DNA of 64,000 nucleotides from Gluconacetobacter johannae. Lineage in GTDB: Bacteria > Pseudomonadota > Alphaproteobacteria > Acetobacterales > Acetobacteraceae. The stretch covers positions 1-64,000 of the forward strand of contig NZ_BAQK01000071.1 in assembly GCF_025994435.1 (NCBI RefSeq). The letters run 5' to 3'. The translations under genes were made by a program, and so were the position numbers. Below the pieces are notes generated by a model. It worked only from the letters and a program-made list of their open reading frames with translations, was not told the DNA's origin and searched no databases. Position 1 is the first letter of the stretch; each line of letters begins with the position of its first letter. Positions 34,582-42,447 of this stretch are shown here, in pieces.

Positions 34582-35385
34582 ATGACGCAGAATGAAGGCA
34601 GGTTCCACGGCAGAACCGCTCTGGTCACGGGGGCCGGAGGCAATATCGGCCTGGCGACGGCCCTGCGCCTGGCCAGCGAAGGGGCCGCGATTGCTCTGGT
34701 CGATATAGACCCCGGCAAACTCTCGCAGGCGAAGGAGGCATTCGCCGCGCATGGCACCCGGGTGGAAGCCTACACCTGCAATGTCGCGGACCGGGTCGCG
34801 GTATCCGCCGTCGTGGACCAGGTCATCGGCGATTTCGGCGCGGTGGATCTGCTGTTCAACAATGCGGGCTTTCAGGGCGCCTTCAGGCCGATCCACGAAT
34901 ATCCCGAGGATGACTTCGAGAAAGTCATGAAGATCAATGTCTTCGGGGCGTTCTATATCCTCAAGGCCGTCTCGAAGCATATGGTCGAGCGCCGGTTCGG
35001 CCGTATCGTCAACACGGCCAGCATGGCAGGTGTCCAGGGGCCGCCGAACATGCTCGCCTATGGCGCCTCCAAATTCAGCATCGTCGGCCTCACCCAGATC
35101 GCCTCCAAGGATCTGGCGCCCTACAATATTCGGGTCAATGCGATCAGCCCCGCCTTTATGGGTCCCGGCTATATGTGGGACCGCCAGGTCGAACTCCAGG
35201 CCGAAGCCGGGACGCAGTACTTTTCTTCGGACCCCACGGAAGTGGCGAAGCAGATGATCGCCAGCGTGCCGATGCGACGCTACGGCGATATTTCCGAAAT
35301 ACCCGGTGTCGTCTCATTTCTCATGAGTGACGATTCCAGTTACATGACCGGCGTCAATCTGCCGATTTCCGGCGGCATTCTCTAA
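34582..35385 (+). CDS. Xylitol dehydrogenase-like short-chain dehydrogenase
   Basis: NAD(P)-dependent SDR of 267 aa. Cofactor glycines lie in TGAGGNIG (16-23), NNAG follows beta-4, and the catalytic Ser and YGASK are present. By memory it closely resembles the Gluconobacter oxydans NAD-dependent xylitol dehydrogenase over its whole length, including the tail PMRRYGDISEIPGVVSFL and TGVNLPISGG, so oxidation of xylitol to D-xylulose (or a related polyol) is likely. AGGAGGG upstream of the ATG at 34582 is a strong ribosome site. It stands between the HAD phosphatase and an MFS carrier on the same strand. Confidence 0.88.
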   Translation: MTQNEGRFHGRTALVTGAGGNIGLATALRLASEGAAIALVDIDPGKLSQAKEAFAAHGTRVEAYTCNVADRVAVSAVVDQVIGDFGAVDLLFNNAGFQGAFRPIHEYPEDDFEKVMKINVFGAFYILKAVSKHMVERRFGRIVNTASMAGVQGPPNMLAYGASKFSIVGLTQIASKDLAPYNIRVNAISPAFMGPGYMWDRQVELQAEAGTQYFSSDPTEVAKQMIASVPMRRYGDISEIPGVVSFLMSDDSSYMTGVNLPISGGIL

Positions 35386-35556
35386 AACCGGGACAACCGA
35401 CGCCGGGGCGCATCGACGTCGGCGTGCCCCGCCGGACCTCTTGCGATCCGCCCTGTGCAACGGTGCGGGCAGGCGCCATGCTGGACATCCGCCCCCCCTT
35501 CCCCGAAAGCGGGGAAGACCGGGCTGGCCCCAGGATCGCCGCAAGAGGATACAGCC

Positions 35557-36786
35557 ATGATCGAACCCAGATGGCGCCAGATGATCGCCGGGCTGGCCTG
35601 CATGGCGGCCATATCCTCCCCGCAATATGTCTGGACCCTGTTCACGCCGGCTCTGAGGGCGGATTTCGGCGTCGGCGCCGCCGCCCTTCAAGTCGCCTTT
35701 TCGCTGCTGATTATCCTGCAGACGCTGTTTTCCCCCATACAGGGGTGGATCGCGCGGCATGTTCCGCCCCGTAACCTGATTATGGCCGGGATCGTGCTGA
35801 CCGGACTGAGCTGGGTCGCCGCGGCGCAGGCGCACAGCCTGGCCATGCTCTATCTGACATATGGCGTAGTGGGCGGGATCGGCACCGGCACGGTCTATGT
35901 CGGCGTCGTATCGCTGCTGATGCAGTGGTTTCCCGAACGTCGCGGCATGGCCGCCGGCGCGGCGGCGGCCGGATACGGCATGGGCGCGATGCTGACCACC
36001 TTTCCGATCTCGCACATGCTGGCGGGGTCGGGGTGGCGGGGCACGATGACCGCATTCGGCGCGCTGATCGCCGTCGTCGGCATCCTGGCCGCCTGGTTCC
36101 TGCGCGCACCGGATGCCCGTCCTGACACTGCCGGGGATGCCGGTGGCTACTCCACGGCGGTTGTCGTGAAAACGCCTGTGTTCTGGGTCATGTTTTTCAT
36201 GATGGCGACGATGGCGACCTCGGGCCTGATGGTCACCTCGCAACTCGCGCAGATCGCCGGCGATTTCAAGGTCGCCCATCTGACCGTCGCCGGCCTGGCG
36301 GCGCTGCCGCTGGCCATGACGCTGGACCGGATCGCCAACGGCGTGACACGGCCCCTGTTCGGCTGGATATCCGACCTGGTGGGGCGCGAACGGACAATGG
36401 CCCTTGCCTTCACGCTGGAAGCCGTGGCGCTGGGTTGCTGGCTGGCCCTGGCGCACCACCCTGTGGCCTTCGTGCTGCTGTCCGGCGTCGTATTCCTGGG
36501 CTGGGGCGAGATCTTTTCCCTGTTTCCGGCAACGCTGACCGATATTTTCGGCCCACGGGACGCCTCGCGCAATTACGGGGTTCTGTATATCGCGCAGGGC
36601 GTCGGCGCGGTGTTCGGCGGTCCGCTGGCCGCCTGGCTGCATCAGGCCAGCGGCGCCTGGTTCCCGGTCTTCGCCTGCGCCATTGGCGGGGACCTGCTGA
36701 CCGCGCTGCTGGCGATTGCCGTACTGCGCCCCATGCGCTGCCGTTTCGCACGGCGACGGGACGGGCAGGCCCCGGGAACCCCGTAG
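35557..36786 (+). CDS. MFS transporter, oxalate/formate antiporter type
   Basis: Twelve-helix carrier of 409 aa in the OFA (oxalate:formate antiporter) family: SSPQYVWTLFTPAL in helix 1, FSPIQGWIARHVPPR in loop 2-3, RRGMAAGAAAAGYGMGA, and DRIANGVTRPLFGWISDLVGRE in the second half. True OxlT function is not implied; many acetic acid bacterial members move other carboxylates. AAGAGGA precedes the ATG at 35557. It lies 171 bp after the SDR gene, so uptake or export of the oxidised product is possible. Confidence 0.87.
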   Translation: MIEPRWRQMIAGLACMAAISSPQYVWTLFTPALRADFGVGAAALQVAFSLLIILQTLFSPIQGWIARHVPPRNLIMAGIVLTGLSWVAAAQAHSLAMLYLTYGVVGGIGTGTVYVGVVSLLMQWFPERRGMAAGAAAAGYGMGAMLTTFPISHMLAGSGWRGTMTAFGALIAVVGILAAWFLRAPDARPDTAGDAGGYSTAVVVKTPVFWVMFFMMATMATSGLMVTSQLAQIAGDFKVAHLTVAGLAALPLAMTLDRIANGVTRPLFGWISDLVGRERTMALAFTLEAVALGCWLALAHHPVAFVLLSGVVFLGWGEIFSLFPATLTDIFGPRDASRNYGVLYIAQGVGAVFGGPLAAWLHQASGAWFPVFACAIGGDLLTALLAIAVLRPMRCRFARRRDGQAPGTP

Positions 36787-37039
36787 CCAACGACGGCGAA
36801 CCACCGAGGCGGCAGGAACATCATTCTCCCTTTCTGAGGGGGGGATGGCATCAGGACGGCAAACAGCCTGACGCAGTCGAACACTGTTCAAATCAATACA
36901 GCACCGGAATAGTCCCCTTTCAAAATGAAACAGCGGAACATTCCCGAAGAATAATATCCCGCCGGATATGGACATATGGTTAAAATCGTCTATATCCGGT
37001 CGTATATCGACAAACGACAGCAACCGGGAGGTGCATGGT

Positions 37040-39340
37040 ATGAATTGGAAAGAACGAAAAAACGCGCAGCCATTTACTATTGCCGGAGTTGGTCTTGTCC
37101 TGCTTTCATCTGCATCGCACGCTGCTGAAAACAAGCCTGCAAACCAGCCCCACCCGGCCGTGTCCGGCTCGCAGCAACATATGCCTGTCCCGCAATACAC
37201 GCCCGCCACGCAGCGTATTCTTGTAACGGGTCGTAATGTCTCGGGCGCCGCTGCCGATTATAACAAGAAGTCGGCCTATCTCGGCCCGCTGGGTAACAAG
37301 AGCACCCTGGACACGCCGATGTCGGTTCAATCGGTGCCGCATGACGTCATCGTCAATCAGCAAACACGCAACCTGAACGACCTGATGGGCTATATGCCCT
37401 CCGTGCAGCTGGAAATCCGAGGCGACCCGAACACCAGCCGTCCTCAATCACGTGGCTTCGAGGCCGACGTCGTCGCGAATACCCGTCTCGACGGGCTGAA
37501 TATCACCTCGACCACGCCTTATGCCGCCGAAATGTTCGAGGACGTTCAGGTCCTCAACGGCGTGGCCGGTGCGCTGTATGGGGCGCAGAACCCGGCCGGC
37601 ACATTCGCCTATACGTTGAAGCGGCCGACGGACACACCGATCAACCGCCTGATCGTCGGCGTCGATTCAATCGGACAGCTGATGGAAAATGCCGACGTAT
37701 CGGGCCGGATCGGCAAGAATAAATGGTTTGGATACCGGATCAATCTGCTGCATGGCGATGGCACGACCTATGTCCAGGACAGCTGGATGCGCCGCAATCT
37801 CGTCAGCGCCGATTTCGATATCCATTTCGATTCCAAGACGGTCCTGGAACTCGACGCCAGCCACTATACCTATGTCCAGCGCGGCACGGCCCCAGGGTTC
37901 AACGTCCCCATCGGGATGACCTACCTGCCAAAGGCGCCAGATCTCAGCGATCCTCATCTGGGCCAGAACTACGCCGGCTATAACATGGAAACAAATATAT
38001 ACCTGGCGAAATTCAAGCATACCATCAACAGGGACTGGAGCTTCACGCTCGGCGGTCTCTATGAGGATTCGCTCCGGCAGAGCTTCGGCAACACGAATGC
38101 CCTGGCTGCAACCGGCCCCGTCGGCCAATATACCCAGACCATCGCGGCCGCAACGACCGCGAACGACTTCCGGGTTGGCAGCAATCTTGCCTATATCAAC
38201 GGGCATTTCCGCACCGCTTTCATTTCGCATGACATCGTCGTCGGCACAAACGGCTACATGATGGGGAATTACAACCCGACGCAGGGCGAAAGCATCACCC
38301 TGGGCAAGTCCAACATGTATTCGCCCTCCGTTCTGGCCGGACGGCAGCCCTATTATCATGGGCGCTATGAATCGGCTTACGTACGCAATCAGGCGATGAT
38401 CCTGGGCGATACCCTGCGCCTGGACCGGCACTGGTCCATCATGGGCACGCTGACCTGGAACTGGCTGAGCCAGGACAACAGGCTGTCGAAAGCCGGCCCC
38501 TCTTCAAAGGTCGGCAACACCACATATACCTCCACCATACCGCTTGGCTGGAACAGCAAGCACGTTGACGCCGCGTTCAGCCCGATGGCCAGCCTGATGT
38601 ACAAACCGGCCGATAATCAGACGGCGTATTTTACATATGGCCGCGCCATCCAGGCGGGCGTTCAGGCGCCCGGAACGGCCACGAATGCGAACCAGCTCAC
38701 CCAGCCTTTCCGCAGCGAGGAATATGAAGTCGGCTATAAGGTCAGCTACAGGAAATTGCTTTTCACCGTCGACGGGTTTCGCATGAACCGGCCTTATGCG
38801 TTCATGAACCAGACTGGAGAATTCGGCACCTTCGGCATGCAGACCAACTATGGTGTCGAGGCGATGGTGCAGGGATATATTACCCCGCGCCTGTCCGTCC
38901 TGGCCGGCATGACCTGGCTTGACGCGCAGATCGGCGATACTGGCTATGCCGGCACCGACAACAAGCAAGTCGTGGGCGCGCCGCCGATTCAGTCGAACAT
39001 TCTGCTGGATTACCGGTTGCCGATACCGCACGGTTCCTTTGCTTCGGGCCTGGCGGTCAATGCGAATGTCCATTACACCGGCCGTCGTGCCGCCACCGTG
39101 ACGAATTCGGCATTCGCCGGGTCCTACACCACTCTTGATCTCGGCGCCCGGTATCCCTTTTTCGTGGCACGCCACCCCTGGATGGTCCGCTTCGGCGTGA
39201 ACAACGTCACAAACGAGCAGTACTGGGCGTCTCTCTATCCTGCGACCGCCAACGGCTCACTGAACACGCCGATGATTGGCAGCAGCGCCTACGCCGGCTT
39301 GCCTCGCACGTTCCACTTCACGCTGGAAGCCGACTTCTGA
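37040..39340 (+). CDS. TonB-dependent outer-membrane receptor, siderophore type
   Basis: Outer-membrane active transporter of 766 aa. Signal peptide ending SSASHAAE, a TonB-box-like RILVTGRN, plug domain (DTPMSVQSVPHDVI, RPQSRGFEAD, DVQVLNGVAGALYGAQNPAG), then a 22-strand barrel ending LPRTFHFTLEADF with the terminal Phe. Plug sequence is that of ferric-siderophore receptors, though such receptors also import other ligands. GGGAGG eight bases before the ATG at 37040 decides the start over an ATG at 36968. Base composition is somewhat less GC-rich than neighbouring housekeeping genes. Confidence 0.93.
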   Translation: MNWKERKNAQPFTIAGVGLVLLSSASHAAENKPANQPHPAVSGSQQHMPVPQYTPATQRILVTGRNVSGAAADYNKKSAYLGPLGNKSTLDTPMSVQSVPHDVIVNQQTRNLNDLMGYMPSVQLEIRGDPNTSRPQSRGFEADVVANTRLDGLNITSTTPYAAEMFEDVQVLNGVAGALYGAQNPAGTFAYTLKRPTDTPINRLIVGVDSIGQLMENADVSGRIGKNKWFGYRINLLHGDGTTYVQDSWMRRNLVSADFDIHFDSKTVLELDASHYTYVQRGTAPGFNVPIGMTYLPKAPDLSDPHLGQNYAGYNMETNIYLAKFKHTINRDWSFTLGGLYEDSLRQSFGNTNALAATGPVGQYTQTIAAATTANDFRVGSNLAYINGHFRTAFISHDIVVGTNGYMMGNYNPTQGESITLGKSNMYSPSVLAGRQPYYHGRYESAYVRNQAMILGDTLRLDRHWSIMGTLTWNWLSQDNRLSKAGPSSKVGNTTYTSTIPLGWNSKHVDAAFSPMASLMYKPADNQTAYFTYGRAIQAGVQAPGTATNANQLTQPFRSEEYEVGYKVSYRKLLFTVDGFRMNRPYAFMNQTGEFGTFGMQTNYGVEAMVQGYITPRLSVLAGMTWLDAQIGDTGYAGTDNKQVVGAPPIQSNILLDYRLPIPHGSFASGLAVNANVHYTGRRAATVTNSAFAGSYTTLDLGARYPFFVARHPWMVRFGVNNVTNEQYWASLYPATANGSLNTPMIGSSAYAGLPRTFHFTLEADF

Positions 39341-39356
39341 CGTCATATCCGGCTGG

Positions 39357-39388
39357 CCCCGCATCCCGAAGATTTTCGGAATGCGGGG
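39357..39388 (+). terminator. Hairpin terminator after the TonB receptor gene
   Basis: CCCCGCAT-C-CCGA / TCGG-A-ATGCGGGG, a stem of about 12 bp with one mismatch and a short A/T-rich loop, 17 bp after the stop codon at 39340. It is followed by a weak T-containing stretch. Confidence 0.6.
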
Positions 39389-39410
39389 CTTCCGGATTTC
39401 ATGATTGGAG

Positions 39411-39446
39411 ACAGTTATCCGCATCTGCACTGTATGCGGATACTGT
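39411..39446. repeat. Long inverted repeat TATCCGCAT / ATGCGGATA
   Basis: Perfect 9-bp arms at 39416-39424 and 39434-39442 around a 9-base loop. The pairing extends to ACAGT / ACTGT with one unpaired T, giving arms of 13-14 bases. Could be a second terminator, a regulatory hairpin or a remnant mobile-element end. Confidence 0.7.
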
Positions 39447-39555
39447 CGGACGCCTCCGAATCATTCTCGCGGCAGGCACGGTGTCATTTTACCTGTGTTC
39501 GACACAAACGACTCAGAAATGCCGGATCCCGCGCAAAACTGATACACGCTCGGCG

Positions 39556-39631
39556 CTGTCGGCTACATGATTCCAGTCGAAGCTGGAAATGCAATTCCAG
39601 GCCCAAGAAGCCTCTTGCCCTTAGCCGACTG
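39556..39631. ncRNA. Candidate structured RNA (three-way junction)
   Basis: Outer stem GTCGGCT (39558-39564) pairs perfectly with AGCCGAC (39623-39629). Inside are hairpin TTCCAG-TCGAAG-CTGGAA (39571-39588), an alternative partner TTCCAG (39595-39600), and hairpin CAAGA-AGCC-TCTTG (39604-39617). The 7-bp closing stem and 72-nt size recall a tRNA, but arm spacing and loops do not fit one on either strand. It ends about 75 bp before the ATG of the next gene, so it may be a leader element. Expression is unknown. Confidence 0.35.
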
Positions 39632-39706
39632 ATCTACGACGATATCCACGGATAAACTTGGGGTGGTTTGAATGCGCCCTCTTGAAGTGGCGGGCACTGT
39701 CTAACG

Positions 39707-41470
39707 ATGACGTACGATCTGACACCCATCTGCCTGAATTCGAGTTTTCGGACGTCGAGCACTTGGGTTTGGACGAGATTTCGTAAGGTCGACGATTTTA
39801 TAGCGTATAGTGAACCATTCAATGAAGCATTGGGCGCGATAAGCCGCGAGATACACACTGCGGATTTTAGCAAATGGCGTTCCAGGCATCCGCCATCGGC
39901 ACCTTATTTTCTGGAATACATGCCGATAATGCAGAAATTGTCCGAGGGGGCACTTTTCGATCCTACCCTAAGCTATGACCGTTTCATTCCAGCCGGCGGA
40001 TTCGACGGGACGTTAAGCCAACAGGAAGTCACGTATCTCAGCGTCCTGATCGACCATGCACATGCTTTGGGGCGGCGGCCGGTCCTGGGTTTCACGCGTT
40101 CCCTGGCGCGTGCGGGTGCCTTGAAGCGTGCATTCCCGGGTAAGTCAATCTTCCTTCACCGGAATCTTTTTCATCAGTGGGCATCTTATTCAGGTCAAGC
40201 CGCGCACGGAAACAACTATTTCTTTGATAGGCTTAATGACTGCGTGCGCGCCGGTCGACACGATCCGATCGTGGCGATGCTGGACGACTGGCTTTCGCCA
40301 CGAGAGGCCAGGCCGACCGACCGAAATAACTTTCTCGTCTTTCTGCTGTTTCATTTGTACATTTATATATGCGCGTTTTCCGCCGCTGACCTTATCATCG
40401 ATTCGACCCGCGTGTCATATGACCGCCACGCACGTGAAGAGGCCGAGACAGGCCTACATACTCTGCTTGGCCGGCAGATTTCGTTGGACGGTGCCAAGCC
40501 CTCGTTCGACATGTCCCAACTGGACCTGAAGTGCAGTAAAGTGGACAGGGACCTGGTCGAGCAGTTTCTTAGGATGATCCTGCCCAAGAACATTGATAAT
40601 GCCTGCCATGCCTTCCTGCATCAAGCGATGAACGATACGTTCATGGAGTGGGAAAAGAACGAATTCTATTCTTCCGGCATGCGGGGGGTACTCGTCTCGA
40701 AGATTGCTGAACTTGATAATGTCAACCATCGACTGAACAACGTCAGCAATCAATGCGACCATGTTGTTCACGAACGCGACGAAGCGCGCAACCTCCTCCA
40801 GTTGGAGGTTACACAGCGCGAAGGACTGCTGCAGGACCTGAAACAGCTTCACTCCATCACCAATGAGCGCGACTCTTTTGCCCATGAGCGCGACGAAGCA
40901 CGCAACCTCCTCCAGTTGGAGGCCGCACAGCGCGAAGGACTGCTGCAGGACCTGAAACAGCTTCACTCCGAATGCAACCGTCTCGAAGCACTGGCGCAGG
41001 ATTCGGCGAGAGAGAGCGCCGCTCAGGCGGAACGGTTCGAGACTCTTTCCCAGGAGAATCAGCGTCTTTTGGTAGAGCTTGACCGTCAGAGAACCGCTTG
41101 CGGTCGTCATGTATATGCTGTGCAGCAACATCTGGACATCGTGCAGCAGCGCTATAGCCATTTCTGGCCGCGACTGGCGTTCGGTGCTTTGATGGCGCAC
41201 GTTTTTCTGAGCCTTGCCCGCCGGGCTGCACGCAGGCATGAGTGGTCCAGGGCCGCGTCCTGGTATCGGGCGCTTCTGGCGCGCGCGCCGCTGAATTTCG
41301 CTGCGTGGCGGCAATACGGAAATATGCAACGTGAACAGGGCCATCTGGACGAGGCTGCCCGCGCCTATGCAATCACCCTCCTTCGCTACCCGCAGGATGA
41401 AGAGGTCCGTGGATGGGAGCGGCAGATAAACCTGCAGCGACAGAAGGAACGGTCGCCGGAGCACTCATGA
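39707..41470 (+). CDS. Sulfotransferase-like / coiled-coil / TPR fusion protein
   Basis: A 587-aa protein with no signal peptide and unusual architecture. The N-terminal half looks like a P-loop sulfotransferase: NSSFRTSSTWVWTRFR at 11-26 stands where the PAPS 5'-phosphate loop is expected, and SIFLHRNLFHQWASY resembles the later substrate/PAPS region. Residues of about 330-480 form a coiled coil containing a 38-residue unit repeated twice (HERDEARNLLQLE). The C-terminal 80 residues read as helix-turn-helix TPR-like units (WYRALLARAPLNFAAWRQYG, then HLDEAARAYAITLLRYP). Such a fusion suggests modification of a surface polysaccharide or protein. Codon usage is less GC-rich than neighbours. Function is inferred and weak. 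Confidence 0.7.
   Translation: MTYDLTPICLNSSFRTSSTWVWTRFRKVDDFIAYSEPFNEALGAISREIHTADFSKWRSRHPPSAPYFLEYMPIMQKLSEGALFDPTLSYDRFIPAGGFDGTLSQQEVTYLSVLIDHAHALGRRPVLGFTRSLARAGALKRAFPGKSIFLHRNLFHQWASYSGQAAHGNNYFFDRLNDCVRAGRHDPIVAMLDDWLSPREARPTDRNNFLVFLLFHLYIYICAFSAADLIIDSTRVSYDRHAREEAETGLHTLLGRQISLDGAKPSFDMSQLDLKCSKVDRDLVEQFLRMILPKNIDNACHAFLHQAMNDTFMEWEKNEFYSSGMRGVLVSKIAELDNVNHRLNNVSNQCDHVVHERDEARNLLQLEVTQREGLLQDLKQLHSITNERDSFAHERDEARNLLQLEAAQREGLLQDLKQLHSECNRLEALAQDSARESAAQAERFETLSQENQRLLVELDRQRTACGRHVYAVQQHLDIVQQRYSHFWPRLAFGALMAHVFLSLARRAARRHEWSRAASWYRALLARAPLNFAAWRQYGNMQREQGHLDEAARAYAITLLRYPQDEEVRGWERQINLQRQKERSPEHS
40775..40969 (+). repeat. Tandem 114-bp duplication in the coiled-coil region
   Basis: Segment 40775-40855 recurs at 40889-40969, 114 bp (38 codons) later, with 4 differences in 81 bases. 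The first copy encodes RDEARNLLQLEVTQREGLLQ and the second has EAA for EVT. The period equals a whole number of codons, so the frame is kept. Confidence 0.93.
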
Positions 41471-41682
41471 CGAAGTCGAAATATACATATCGAAACCGCG
41501 GCGATTTCTTACGCATTCGCGGGGAATAAACGCGGCACGTTTGGTTTCGGTGCGTCTTCATGTCGCCGGACCGCCTGTCCTGCAGCTTTTTGATTTAGTG
41601 AAAACGGTAATGCCGGAGAACGGTAGCCAGGAATGAAACACCAAGGTCGCTGCCCGACAGTCGGTAATCAGGAAAACATGCC

Positions 41683-42291
41683 ATGATTTTGTCTGACAAA
41701 CGTGAGATTTTGTTCATCAAGGGTATGAAAATAGGGGGCACCTCACTTGAGGTACTTCTCGCGAGACAACTTGATGACGAAGCTATTGTTACGCCTATAA
41801 TACCGACACCACATTCTCCGCACCAACCGCGCAACTACACATACAACAGCGACACGGTATTCTACAATCATATCCCTGCCGCCGAGGTGCGAACGCTGAT
41901 CGGGGAAAGCCGTTTTACCAGCCTCTTCAAGTTTGGAATCGTTCGGCACCCTTACGAGAAAATTCTGTCTTTCTTTTTCATGATGAGAGTGCGACAAAGC
42001 GCGGACTATACGCTCGACGACGCGATAGAGGAGTGCTCATCGGAGCGGACGCGCTATTGCGACGCCGACGGCGGGTTACTGCTCAATACAGTGCTGCGGT
42101 ATGAGAAGCTGTCTGTTGAAGGGCCTGCTCTTTTCAGCCGGCTTGGCCTTTCCTTCGCTGGATTCGACGCAATTCGTGAAAAGGGCGACTACCGCCTTCA
42201 ATACGATGGTCCCGCACCGGAATTGAGCAGCGCCCAGATCATTCGCATCGAGAGGAAGTTCGACTTCGATCTTCAGTTCTACAGACGGTAG
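41683..42291 (+). CDS. Sulfotransferase family protein
   Basis: A 202-aa P-loop enzyme that should transfer sulfate from PAPS. The 5'-phosphosulfate loop is FIKGMKIGGTSLE (11-23) and the 3'-phosphate motif is FGIVRHPYEKILSFF with R88. This matches the small carbohydrate-sulfotransferase (Sulfotransfer_2) family. It is a second sulfotransferase-type gene right after the fusion gene (212-bp gap, same strand), and both are less GC-rich than flanking genes, which suggests transfer of the block. A likely acceptor is an extracellular or lipid-linked glycan. Confidence 0.85.
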   Translation: MILSDKREILFIKGMKIGGTSLEVLLARQLDDEAIVTPIIPTPHSPHQPRNYTYNSDTVFYNHIPAAEVRTLIGESRFTSLFKFGIVRHPYEKILSFFFMMRVRQSADYTLDDAIEECSSERTRYCDADGGLLLNTVLRYEKLSVEGPALFSRLGLSFAGFDAIREKGDYRLQYDGPAPELSSAQIIRIERKFDFDLQFYRR

Positions 42292-42413
42292 CCTTTCGTT
42301 CGGCCTGGCTGCGGCGCCCAGGCCCTGACGGTATCCATCGGCGGGACGATCGACCGCCATCCTTGCCGGCCGACCGTCCCCGAACGGATTCTGTCTATAT
42401 CGAATTCTTATGA

Positions 42414-42439
42414 GACATCCCGGAACCCGCCAGGATGTC
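42414..42439 (-). terminator. Possible terminator downstream of guaA
   Basis: Inverted repeat GACATCC / GGATGTC with a 12-base loop, 9 bases beyond the guaA stop on the minus strand. No T tract follows. Confidence 0.4.
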
Positions 42440-42447
42440 CCACACCT

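Larger units (their letters stand above)
39389..39706. other. Structured 318-bp gap before the sulfotransferase-like genes
   Basis: No convincing gene. A short frame at 39401-39655 on the plus strand has no recognisable content. The stretch holds a long imperfect inverted repeat and a three-hairpin structure, both listed separately, and is less GC-rich than the flanks. Confidence 0.6.

Noticed and set aside
35557..36786. Confirmed oxalate:formate antiporter
   Set aside because: Family membership is clear, but no oxalyl-CoA decarboxylase or formyl-CoA transferase genes are near, so the substrate is left open.
35314..37209. 631-aa minus-strand frame opposite the MFS gene
   Set aside because: Antisense shadow; no conserved content and no ribosome site.
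39558..39629. tRNA gene
   Set aside because: Has a 7-bp acceptor-like stem and 72-nt length, but D-, anticodon- and T-arm spacing do not fit on either strand and no proper T-loop adjoins the 3' stem.
39401..39655. 84-aa plus-strand frame in the gap before the sulfotransferase-like gene
   Set aside because: No ribosome site, Arg/Ser/Cys-rich random-looking composition, and it overlaps strong hairpins.
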